Assembly (NCBI RefSeq): GCF_900113525.1
Contig: NZ_FOPP01000012.1
Location: 62,001-126,000 of the forward strand
DNA length: 64,000 bases
Direction of reading: 5' to 3'
Origin: Pedobacter insulae
GTDB lineage: Bacteria > Bacteroidota > Bacteroidia > Sphingobacteriales > Sphingobacteriaceae
This document shows positions 47,326-54,701 of this stretch, in pieces. Made by a program: the position numbers and the translations under genes. The notes under the pieces were generated by a model. That model searched no databases. It was not told the origin of the DNA and saw nothing but the letters and a program-made list of their open reading frames with translations. The stretch's first letter is position 1. Each line of letters begins with the position of its first letter.

Positions 47326-49706
47326 AAAAGATTATTTTTTCGCGCAAAAAACCTGGTTGCTATCGAAGTAAAACTGATGATGGTAATGGTACTGATTGGC
47401 ATCAAAACCGCAGCAACAAGCGGATAAAGCGTACCCTGTATGGCAAAGTATAAGCCAACACAGTTATAAGCACTGGCTATGACAAAACTGATTTTAATAG
47501 TTTTCAGGCCATCTTTACTCATTTGGAAAAAATTAGGCAGCAGATCAAGCGAACTTCCTTTCAAGATAGCATCACAGCCTGGGGTAAAGTTGTTTACATC
47601 ATCTGTAACCGCAATTCCGAAATCACTCTGTTTTAGTGCTCCAGCATCATTAAGTCCATCACCTAACATCATTACTTGTTCTCCTTTTTGTTGTTGATGT
47701 TTAATCTCTTCCAGTTTTTGAAGAGGGCTCTGCTCAAATTTCAGGTCTGCCGATAACGGAAAAAAAGTTTTTAATGCTTTTTCATCTTTGTTGTTATCTC
47801 CAGATAAAACCTTTAAAGTAAAATATTTATTCAAGCTACTCAATAACACTCCCAATTTCGGCCTCCATTGTTGTTCTACTATAAATGTACCTTTGTATGC
47901 GCTATTGATCACGATGTGAACTCCGTGGTGTTGATTAGGTTGGATATCAAATGGTAAGATAGCGGGACTACCTGCATAAACCATTTGTTGGTTAACCAGT
48001 CCTCTTATCCCTTTTCCAGGAATTTCTTTGTATCTGGAGATCGGGTAAAATTGTTCAATAGCCAGGCTTTTTAAGATTTGTCTACTAAGCGGATGTGACG
48101 AATGGTTCAACAAAGAGACGATCAGCATTTTTTCCATTGGATTAAGCGTCCCCTTAAAAAGGATTTTGGCGTTTTCTGTAGTCGTTAAGGTTCCTGTTTT
48201 ATCAAATACTATGGAAGTACATTTTGCGAGTGCTTCTAACGAATCCGTATTTTTTACATAAAAGTCCTTTTTATCGAATACTGCTAAAATAGCAGATAGC
48301 GTAAATGGTGTACTTAACGCTAAAACACACGGACAAGCTACAATAATAACGGCTGTAAAAGCTAACCAGGCTTTGGACGCATCATTCATTAAGTACCAGT
48401 ACCCCATTGCTGAAAACGCAATTACAAAAACGGCCATGCTAAAATATTTCGCTACGCTATCATTAAAATTCTGTTTAAAATGATTCACGTAATGATCCTT
48501 ATTCCACAAACTGGTCAAGTAGCTTTGAGAAGCATTTTTTACGACCTCTATCTCAATTCCCTCTCCCATTTGTTTGCCTCCCGCGTAGATAATTTCCCCC
48601 AAAACCTTTTGTTGAGGTTCGGTTTCCCCTGTCACGAAACTCATATCCATCCATGCATCTCCCCTCATCAAAATAGAATCTGCAGGGACTAGCTCTCCAT
48701 TACGGATCCATAACCGGTCGCCAATAGTCAATTCACTGATCGCTTTTGGTTGTTCTTTTCCATCAACTAGCGTAGTAACTGCAATGGGGAAATAAGAGCG
48801 ATAATCGCGATCAAACGAAATATGGTGATAAGTGCGTTGTTTCACCCATTTGCCCATCAAAAGTAAAAATACCAGTCCCGTTAAGGTATCGGCAAATCCG
48901 GGTTCATTAGTAAATAACACTGAAACAATTGTCCTTAAAAACAGGACTGAAATAATCAACGCCAATGGCGTGTCTAGATTTACATGCCCATGCTTTAAAC
49001 TTGTAATTGCAGATGTGAAATAATCTTTCGCGCAATAAAAAACTACCGGCATACAAAAGGCAAGATTAAGCCAACCAAATAATGCCTGAAATTGCCGCTC
49101 TAAACCAGAAAGTCCAAAATATTCGGGGAAGCTGAATAGCATGACATTCCCCATGCAAAAGCCTGCAACTGCAATTTTTAGAATGAGGCTTTTATTAACT
49201 GAATGACTATTTTCCCTCACTACGTCCTGCAAGCTGATAGATGGCTCATAGCCAATTTGTGCTAAGATTTCTACCACTCCTTTTAAACTTACGGCTTTAT
49301 GCTTATAACTAACAGTTACCTCTTTCTTTAAAAAATCTATTCTAGACGAGTAAATCGCTGAATTTATTTTATAAAGGTGTTCCAGTAGCCAGATGCAGGA
49401 GCTACAGTGTATTGCCGGAATATAAAAAGTAACGATTGCATTAGTTTCATCTTTATAGTCGACCAGTTTTTTCTCAATAGTTGGTTCGTCTAGATATTCA
49501 AAATGGCTAGTACTATTTAGTCGTTTTCCGGGATTTTCGTTATAGGCATAATAACTACACATTTTATTTGCAGAAAGAATCTGGTAAACGCCCATACATC
49601 CTGCACAGCAAAAATGCTTTTGGTCGACTGAAAAGTCTACCCCCCTCACATCTTCACCACAATGGTAGCATGAAATCGCACTAAAAGTTGTTTGTTGTTT
49701 CATCAT
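47322..49706 (-). CDS. ccoI: cbb3-type copper-translocating P-type ATPase
   Basis: This 794-residue P1B ATPase supplies copper for cbb3 oxidase. The N-terminus has a zinc-ribbon-like CYHCGED/CCAGC element and a heavy-metal domain with HCSSCIWLLE. The transmembrane metal site is ACPCVLALS (near 460). The phosphorylated Asp lies in FDKTGTLT (near 500), with LGDGLNDAGAL further on, and HP appears in NHSSHPLSRQ. CcoI-type sequences sit next to ccoS, as here. It follows hemN by nine bases. Confidence 0.95.
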   Translation of the reverse strand: MMKQQTTFSAISCYHCGEDVRGVDFSVDQKHFCCAGCMGVYQILSANKMCSYYAYNENPGKRLNSTSHFEYLDEPTIEKKLVDYKDETNAIVTFYIPAIHCSSCIWLLEHLYKINSAIYSSRIDFLKKEVTVSYKHKAVSLKGVVEILAQIGYEPSISLQDVVRENSHSVNKSLILKIAVAGFCMGNVMLFSFPEYFGLSGLERQFQALFGWLNLAFCMPVVFYCAKDYFTSAITSLKHGHVNLDTPLALIISVLFLRTIVSVLFTNEPGFADTLTGLVFLLLMGKWVKQRTYHHISFDRDYRSYFPIAVTTLVDGKEQPKAISELTIGDRLWIRNGELVPADSILMRGDAWMDMSFVTGETEPQQKVLGEIIYAGGKQMGEGIEIEVVKNASQSYLTSLWNKDHYVNHFKQNFNDSVAKYFSMAVFVIAFSAMGYWYLMNDASKAWLAFTAVIIVACPCVLALSTPFTLSAILAVFDKKDFYVKNTDSLEALAKCTSIVFDKTGTLTTTENAKILFKGTLNPMEKMLIVSLLNHSSHPLSRQILKSLAIEQFYPISRYKEIPGKGIRGLVNQQMVYAGSPAILPFDIQPNQHHGVHIVINSAYKGTFIVEQQWRPKLGVLLSSLNKYFTLKVLSGDNNKDEKALKTFFPLSADLKFEQSPLQKLEEIKHQQQKGEQVMMLGDGLNDAGALKQSDFGIAVTDDVNNFTPGCDAILKGSSLDLLPNFFQMSKDGLKTIKISFVIASAYNCVGLYFAIQGTLYPLVAAVLMPISTITIISFTSIATRFFARKNNLL

Positions 49707-49715
49707 CTTATCAAT

Positions 49716-51056
49716 TTAAACAGCAGCACTAAATAGCGAGGTTTGGGGCTGCTTTAACCATAGTCGTTCATCAAAGGCCATACAGATGTTTCGCAAAAAA
49801 GACTTGCCGATTTTATTGATACGTATCTCTTGTGTGTCCATTTCTAGCAGTTCATCTTCCAGAAAAGGTTTGAGTCTTTGCTTAATCATTGAAGGGATTT
49901 CAGTTGTAAATCTTGTAGCTCCTTTACACATTAGGTTTAAAATGTGCTGTCTAATATCAAGGTCTTTTTCATTCAGTAAGTGACCTTTTTCTATCGCAAG
50001 TTGCCCACTGTTAATTTGCGATAGGTAAGACTCCACTGTTTTAGCATTTTGCGCAAATGCTGTTTGGCAATCACTGATGGAGGAAACACCTAAGCCAATT
50101 AATATTTTTGTATACCGGTCAGTATAACCCATGAAATTTCGGTGTAGCTGATGGTTTTCACTGGCTTGATATAAACTATCTTTCACAAGTGCAAAATGAT
50201 CCATTCCAATTTCCTTGTAACCTGCTTCAAGTAGCAATTTTCTTCCCATCTGATATAATGAGAATTTTTCGTCGTCCTGCGGAATGTCTTTTTCTGCGTA
50301 ATGACGTTGTCCAGGTTTCAGCCATGGAACATGGGCATAGCTATAAAATGCGATGCGATCCGGCCTCATGTTTATTACTTCTGTTATAGTGTGGGACAGG
50401 CCGGTTAAAGTTTGCCCCGGCAAACCATATATCAGGTCAAAATTAACCGAGCCATAACCAATTGCCCTAGCTTCGGAGGTAATCCTAAAAACTTGTTCTG
50501 GTGTTTGAAAACGATTAATCATTAACTGCACCTTTGCATCAAAATCCTGAATACCCAAACTCAATCGTTTAAACCCGAGTTGATGAAGAGTTTGTAAATG
50601 AGCAATCGTAGTGTTATTTGGATGCCCTTCAAATGAACATATTACCTCTTTGTTGTCTTCGCCCAGTATGGCTACCATTAACCTTTGCAGGTTTTCTGGA
50701 CTGAAAAAAGTAGGCGTTCCCCCACCAAGGTGCAGTTCGGCAATCTTTGGCCTTCCGCCTAATATAGTTGCATATAACTCCCATTCCTTTATTACTGCCT
50801 CAATATATGGCTTTTCGACCCCATGATTTTTAGTAATCCGAGTATTGCAACCACAATAAGTACAAAGACTTTCGCAGAAAGGGAGGTGGATATAGACACT
50901 AATTCCCTGTTCCTTGACACTGGAGTAGGTTTTTATTAGTGACGTTAACCAAGCTTCTTTACTAAAACTTTCACTATCCCAATAGGGAACTGTGGGATAA
51001 CTCGTATAGCGAGGTGCTGCAATGTTATACTTTTTAAGCAGAGTTACAGTATCCAT
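49716..51056 (-). CDS. hemN: Oxygen-independent coproporphyrinogen III oxidase
   Basis: This 446-residue radical-SAM enzyme makes protoporphyrinogen IX without oxygen. The cluster motif CESLCTYCGC is near residue 63, followed by ELHLGGGTPTFFSPE, RLSLGIQDFD and FDLIYGLPGQT. C-terminal HemN-type RFQTPEQV and IGLGVSSIS segments fit HemN rather than HemW. It is needed for heme supply under low oxygen and lies between the Ldh-fragment gene and ccoI in one operon. Confidence 0.95.
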   Translation of the reverse strand: MDTVTLLKKYNIAAPRYTSYPTVPYWDSESFSKEAWLTSLIKTYSSVKEQGISVYIHLPFCESLCTYCGCNTRITKNHGVEKPYIEAVIKEWELYATILGGRPKIAELHLGGGTPTFFSPENLQRLMVAILGEDNKEVICSFEGHPNNTTIAHLQTLHQLGFKRLSLGIQDFDAKVQLMINRFQTPEQVFRITSEARAIGYGSVNFDLIYGLPGQTLTGLSHTITEVINMRPDRIAFYSYAHVPWLKPGQRHYAEKDIPQDDEKFSLYQMGRKLLLEAGYKEIGMDHFALVKDSLYQASENHQLHRNFMGYTDRYTKILIGLGVSSISDCQTAFAQNAKTVESYLSQINSGQLAIEKGHLLNEKDLDIRQHILNLMCKGATRFTTEIPSMIKQRLKPFLEDELLEMDTQEIRINKIGKSFLRNICMAFDERLWLKQPQTSLFSAAV

Positions 51057-51057
51057 C

Positions 51058-51483
51058 TCATTTCAGCACTTTAGTGTTTACCGCGCAATCCCTTTGACAA
51101 CAGCATGCATCTCCTACGCATTTGCCTGCCGCCCAATTGTCGAGGTTGGCAATAACCTGATGCATATTTTCTAATGCCCCTCCATCCTTAAATGGAATGT
51201 TAGCAATTTTTAAACCAACAGCATTTGCAGTTAATAAGTCGACATGACCATAATCAAATGAAGATATGGCGATATATTTAATGCCCTGCGCCTTTAATCC
51301 AGTAATAATAGGTGCATTCAAAGGATCCTTGTTAAATACAATAAGTGCTTCCTTGCCTGCCGCAAAATTTAATGTATCAAGCGTTAGGCTATTGGCAATA
51401 ATTGTAATGTCATGCTTTTTATAATTAGCTAAAATCAGCCATTCTTTTTCTTTCGGGTTGATATTATAAGCGATAGCTTTCAT
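51058..51483 (-). CDS. Isolated D-lactate-dehydrogenase N-terminal-like domain with Cys cluster
   Basis: This 141-residue protein has residues 1-100 resembling the substrate-side domain of D-2-hydroxyacid dehydrogenases (EALIVFNKDPLNAPIITGL, IKYIAISSFDYGHVDLLTAN, VGLKIANIP). The NAD-binding Rossmann domain is absent. In its place is a short helical segment and a Cys-rich tail with Cys in the pattern C-x4-CCC-x2-C (GKCVGDACCCQRDC). This is not a recent truncation: the gene is coupled to hemN (1-base gap) and has its own FNR-type promoter. The role is unknown; a metal or redox-sensing module is possible. Confidence 0.75.
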   Translation of the reverse strand: MKAIAYNINPKEKEWLILANYKKHDITIIANSLTLDTLNFAAGKEALIVFNKDPLNAPIITGLKAQGIKYIAISSFDYGHVDLLTANAVGLKIANIPFKDGGALENMHQVIANLDNWAAGKCVGDACCCQRDCAVNTKVLK

Positions 51484-51502
51484 ATGAGTATTTTTCTATA
51501 TA

Positions 51503-51510
51503 CAAAACTA
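51503..51510 (-). promoter_or_regulatory. -7 element of the Ldh-fragment/hemN/ccoI/ccoS operon
   Basis: The minus strand reads TAGTTTTG, an exact TAnnTTTG match, 20 bases before the ATG at 51483. Its centre is 55 bp from the centre of the TGA-N6-TCA box at 51555-51568, the same distance as at ccoNO. Confidence 0.7.
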
Positions 51511-51554
51511 CTTTAGCTGTCTTTCCTAGCTGATGAGCATCGTTATATTAAAAA

Positions 51555-51568
51555 ATGATATTAATCAG
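51555..51568. promoter_or_regulatory. FNR-like box between divergent hemN operon and truncated hemoglobin
   Basis: ATGATATTAATCAG holds TGA-N6-TCA, with an extended TGAT/ATCA dyad. It stands in the class-I position for the minus-strand operon. For the plus-strand hemoglobin gene its centre lies about 42 bases before the ATG, so it could only act as a class-II site if the mRNA had almost no leader. Confidence 0.68.
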
Positions 51569-51602
51569 ATTTGATTTGTGGCCGTAATACGATCTTTAGG
51601 CT

Positions 51603-52010
51603 ATGAAATACAAAGACTCACTAGTAAAAACCGACATTGAAAACCTGCAGCATATCCAACAATTAGTGAATTCCTTTTATGCTACGGTACAAAAAGATCC
51701 GCTTATTGGCGATATATTTACGAACAGGATAAAAGACTGGCCAGCGCATTTAGCCAAAATGTACCGCTTTTGGCAAACCGTGTTACTGGAAGAGCATACT
51801 TATAGTGGAAGCCCTTTCCCACCTCATGCAAAAATGCCATTAACCGCTGCTCATTTTAATCGTTGGGTAGAAATCTGGGCGGAAACCATAACTTTGTTCT
51901 TTGGAGGAGAGAAAGCAAGCGAGGCAAAGAGACGTGGAGAAGCAATGGCAACAATGTTTCTTGCTAAAATTGAATTCTACAAAGACAGCAACTTAAAACC
52001 GCTTTTATGA
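51603..52010 (+). CDS. Group III truncated hemoglobin
   Basis: This 135-residue 2-on-2 globin begins DIENLQHIQQLVNSFYATVQKDPLIGDIF. It has the Trp-rich MYRFWQTVLLEEHTYSGSP and the proximal-His stretch AAHFNRWVEIWAETI. Group III globins occur in aerobic and microaerobic bacteria and may handle NO or peroxide or supply oxygen at low tension. It is divergent from the hemN operon and overlaps the next gene by four bases (ATGA). Confidence 0.93.
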   Translation: MKYKDSLVKTDIENLQHIQQLVNSFYATVQKDPLIGDIFTNRIKDWPAHLAKMYRFWQTVLLEEHTYSGSPFPPHAKMPLTAAHFNRWVEIWAETITLFFGGEKASEAKRRGEAMATMFLAKIEFYKDSNLKPLL

Positions 52011-52432
52011 GAAAGAATATTGGAATTGCCGCCCTTTTCACATGGATAGGCTTCGTAGCTGCAATATCTTTTATGGAAGCTTGGCTAAAATTCAGGGCTC
52101 CAGGTGTTACCCTTCCAATTGGTCTGGGCATTGGCCGCTTAGTATTTGCCGCATTAAATAAAATAGAGTGGATACTATTGCTCGGTATAATTTTTTCCCT
52201 TTTCCCTTTCAAAAAAATAGTAAAAAGTGTAAGAATAACATTAATCACTGCTTGCGCTATACTCATCACACAAACAATTTGGTTACTACCTCAACTGGAT
52301 GCTCGTGCTGAATTATACATCACTGGGTCCCCCGTTATGCCGAGTAATCTACACCTATATTATGTTGTAGCGGAAGGTATAAAGATGATTTCTTTGTTCT
52401 TCTTAGGTATATCTTTATTTCGAAAACATTAA
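52007..52432 (+). CDS. Four-helix membrane protein (DUF4149-like)
   Basis: This 141-residue protein has four predicted membrane helices (about 7-25, 45-65, 75-95 and 115-138). Conserved-looking polar residues sit inside them (SFMEAWLKFRAP, LNKIEWILLLG). It resembles small DUF4149-type membrane proteins; the match is weak. It is translationally coupled to the truncated hemoglobin, which suggests a shared role, for example membrane delivery of a gas ligand or protection of the respiratory chain. Its stop abuts that of the convergent regulator gene with no space. Confidence 0.65.
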   Translation: MRKNIGIAALFTWIGFVAAISFMEAWLKFRAPGVTLPIGLGIGRLVFAALNKIEWILLLGIIFSLFPFKKIVKSVRITLITACAILITQTIWLLPQLDARAELYITGSPVMPSNLHLYYVVAEGIKMISLFFLGISLFRKH

Positions 52433-53461
52433 CTATTGTTTAACGTTTCTTAATTTTTCAATAGAAAGGATTTGTATAGCATTACCATTTTTCTCGATCA
52501 GCTTTTCATCCTTAAAATCTGCTAGCATACGGCTAACTGTTTCGCTCGCTGTACCTACAAGTGCTGCAAGGTCATCTCTAGATACCCTTAGGGTACAACT
52601 ATCATTCCCTGGTTCACCAAATTTATCAGCTACCTGTACAAGCGCATCTGCCACGCGTTTACGAACAGAAAAATAAGCTAAGCGCAACATTTGTTCTTCC
52701 TTTTCCTGAACACTACCTGAAAGCATATCAATAAATGCGCTGGCAATTTCTTGATGGTTAAGCAAATATTCCATAAAATCTGCCTTTGTGATCAGGATAA
52801 TTTCCGCATCGTTTAACGTTGCTGCGTTATCAGCATATACGGTTGATTTGCATAGGCTTTCGTAACCGAAAAAATCACCATCCCTATACAAAGTAGAAGA
52901 TAGTTCCCGGCCGTCTTTTGCTCTTTTATAGGTTTTAACCTGACCTGTTTTAAGAAAATATAAATAGGACGGTTCATCATTTTCAACGTAAATAATCTGT
53001 TTGTTTGAAAATTGACGAGTTTTTCCCTTAGCTTTCAACGACTCAAACAAAGCCTCACGATTGCCTCCAACCGATTTGAAACCTGCAGGTTTGTTCTTTT
53101 TTTTCAATCGGCTTTCGATAGCGTTAAAGAGTTCCATGTCATCGAAGGGTTTAGTAAGGTAATCATCCGCCCCCATTTCCATACCCTTTCTCATATCTGC
53201 CCGTTCTGCCTTAGCGGTCATGAAAATAAATGGGATATTGGCAGTTTGCTGATTCTTTTGCAACAAGTACAGCACACCATATCCATCCAATTCGGGCATC
53301 ATGATGTCACATAGGATGATATCTGGCAGGTGTTTTATAGCCAGATCAACACCAATTTTTCCATTTTTGGCGGTAAAAGTTTCATAACCTGCCAAGTCTA
53401 ATATTTCTGCAGTTCCCTCTCTAATATCGTCGCTATCTTCAATAATAAGTGCTTTTTTCAT
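52433..53461 (-). CDS. Response-regulator receiver fused to a CRP/FNR-type DNA-binding protein
   Basis: This 342-residue regulator has a receiver domain (1-120) with Asp 52 in ILCDIMMPELDG, Thr 82 and Lys 104. A cyclic-nucleotide-binding-type beta-roll (about 135-255, FSNKQIIYVENDEPSYLYFL) follows, then the dimer helix and the CRP/FNR helix-turn-helix. The recognition helix is SETVSRML, with Glu 307, Ser 310 and Arg 311 in the E-xx-SR arrangement by which FNR reads TGA half-sites. It lacks FNR's N-terminal cluster cysteines, so oxygen input would come by phosphorylation. The FixL-like kinase lies 11 bases upstream. Confidence 0.92.
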   Translation of the reverse strand: MKKALIIEDSDDIREGTAEILDLAGYETFTAKNGKIGVDLAIKHLPDIILCDIMMPELDGYGVLYLLQKNQQTANIPFIFMTAKAERADMRKGMEMGADDYLTKPFDDMELFNAIESRLKKKNKPAGFKSVGGNREALFESLKAKGKTRQFSNKQIIYVENDEPSYLYFLKTGQVKTYKRAKDGRELSSTLYRDGDFFGYESLCKSTVYADNAATLNDAEIILITKADFMEYLLNHQEIASAFIDMLSGSVQEKEEQMLRLAYFSVRKRVADALVQVADKFGEPGNDSCTLRVSRDDLAALVGTASETVSRMLADFKDEKLIEKNGNAIQILSIEKLRNVKQ

Positions 53462-53472
53462 AAACCTTATAA

Positions 53473-54675
53473 TTAGAAATTAAAATGTATCCTAAAAGTT
53501 GTCCCCACATTCTGTGTACTCTCGCAGATACACGTACCATTCATCAAACCGACGTAACGCTTTACAATATTCAATCCAAGTCCTGTACCTGGGATGTCTC
53601 CTGTATTATGTGCCCTAAAAAACGGTTCGAAAAGATTATTCATTTCTGTAGATGGTATGCCTATTCCGTTGTCTTTAATTTCTATGATCAGCTCATGTTC
53701 GTTAACAGTACTATTGAACTGGATCATCGTGTCTTCACCGGAATATTTAATGGCATTAGAAATCAAGTTGATGATACAATTTTTCAACAAGTTTTGATCT
53801 AAAAAAACATCTCCCGTGGTGCCTTTATGCTCATATACTATGAGTTGCTTTTGCTTAGTCATCAACTGCATTTCCTCTGCAATCTCCTCCGCAAAAGCAA
53901 AAATATCGAACCAATTGGGGTTAGCTTCTACTTTGCCTGCCTCTAACTTTTCCAATGAAAGGAAATCATTCAATATTGTAGTGAGGTTATTAATCGAGTT
54001 CTTTATTTTTGAGGTGTGCTTTTCAACACTTTCTACATCATGTTTCTCAATATATTTATTAATTAGGGAAGCAGACAATTGGATAGAGCTTAATGGTGTA
54101 CGAAACTCATGGGAAGCCATTGAAACAAATCTTGTTTTCAACTGGTTAAGCTCTCGTTCCTTTTCAAATAGCGTACTCATGTGTTCTTTTGCAGTCTCCA
54201 GCTCATTAACCGACTTGATCAACTCCTTCGTCCGCTCCTTCACCTTCAATTCCAGCTCTTCTGTGTAACTTTTGATCTTTATTTCATCCTCTCTTTGCCT
54301 TGTGAGGTCATGGATAAAGCCAGTATAAATTCTACGGTCGACAAACCTGATTTCACTTACACCTAATCTGAAGGGGAAAGTGCTACCATCCTTACGCTGA
54401 CCAGTTACTTCGCGCCCGATGCCTATGATTTTCTTTTTTCCAGTATTTTCATAATTTGCTAAGTAACCATCATGCCTGTGCTTGTCTGGCTCAGGCATTA
54501 ATACGGAAACATTTTTACCTACCAATACATCCCTCGATGGGTAGCCAAATAATTCCAGCGCTGCTGGGTTAATATTTTCAATTAGCCCCCTATCATCGAT
54601 CGTTATAATTCCATCGATCGCGTTTTCTATAATTGCGACCAGCAATTTTTCTCTTTCCATTGTTGAGTACTTCAT
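53473..54675 (-). CDS. FixL-like heme-PAS oxygen-sensing histidine kinase
   Basis: This 400-residue cytosolic kinase has a PAS domain (about 8-128) of the FixL heme type: NVSVLMPEPDKHRHDGYL, then KKIIGIGREVTGQRKDGSTF and YTGFIHDLT. His 68 followed by Asp corresponds to the proximal heme ligand His 200 of Bradyrhizobium FixL, and Arg 88 lies exactly 20 residues later, like distal Arg 220. FixL Arg 206 is replaced by Asn 74. A coiled linker, HisKA (His 189 in MASHEFRTPLSS) and HATPase (NLISNAIKYSG, DNGIGIP, GTGLGLNIV) follow. It probably phosphorylates the receiver/FNR fusion encoded next. Confidence 0.9.
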   Translation of the reverse strand: MKYSTMEREKLLVAIIENAIDGIITIDDRGLIENINPAALELFGYPSRDVLVGKNVSVLMPEPDKHRHDGYLANYENTGKKKIIGIGREVTGQRKDGSTFPFRLGVSEIRFVDRRIYTGFIHDLTRQREDEIKIKSYTEELELKVKERTKELIKSVNELETAKEHMSTLFEKERELNQLKTRFVSMASHEFRTPLSSIQLSASLINKYIEKHDVESVEKHTSKIKNSINNLTTILNDFLSLEKLEAGKVEANPNWFDIFAFAEEIAEEMQLMTKQKQLIVYEHKGTTGDVFLDQNLLKNCIINLISNAIKYSGEDTMIQFNSTVNEHELIIEIKDNGIGIPSTEMNNLFEPFFRAHNTGDIPGTGLGLNIVKRYVGLMNGTCICESTQNVGTTFRIHFNF

Positions 54676-54701
54676 CCAAATATAGCTTAAAATTTTTAAC
54701 C

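Noticed and set aside
51058-51483. Degraded D-lactate dehydrogenase gene
   Set aside because: No remnant of the NAD domain lies downstream; hemN begins one base after it, and the gene has its own Cys-rich ending and a good promoter.
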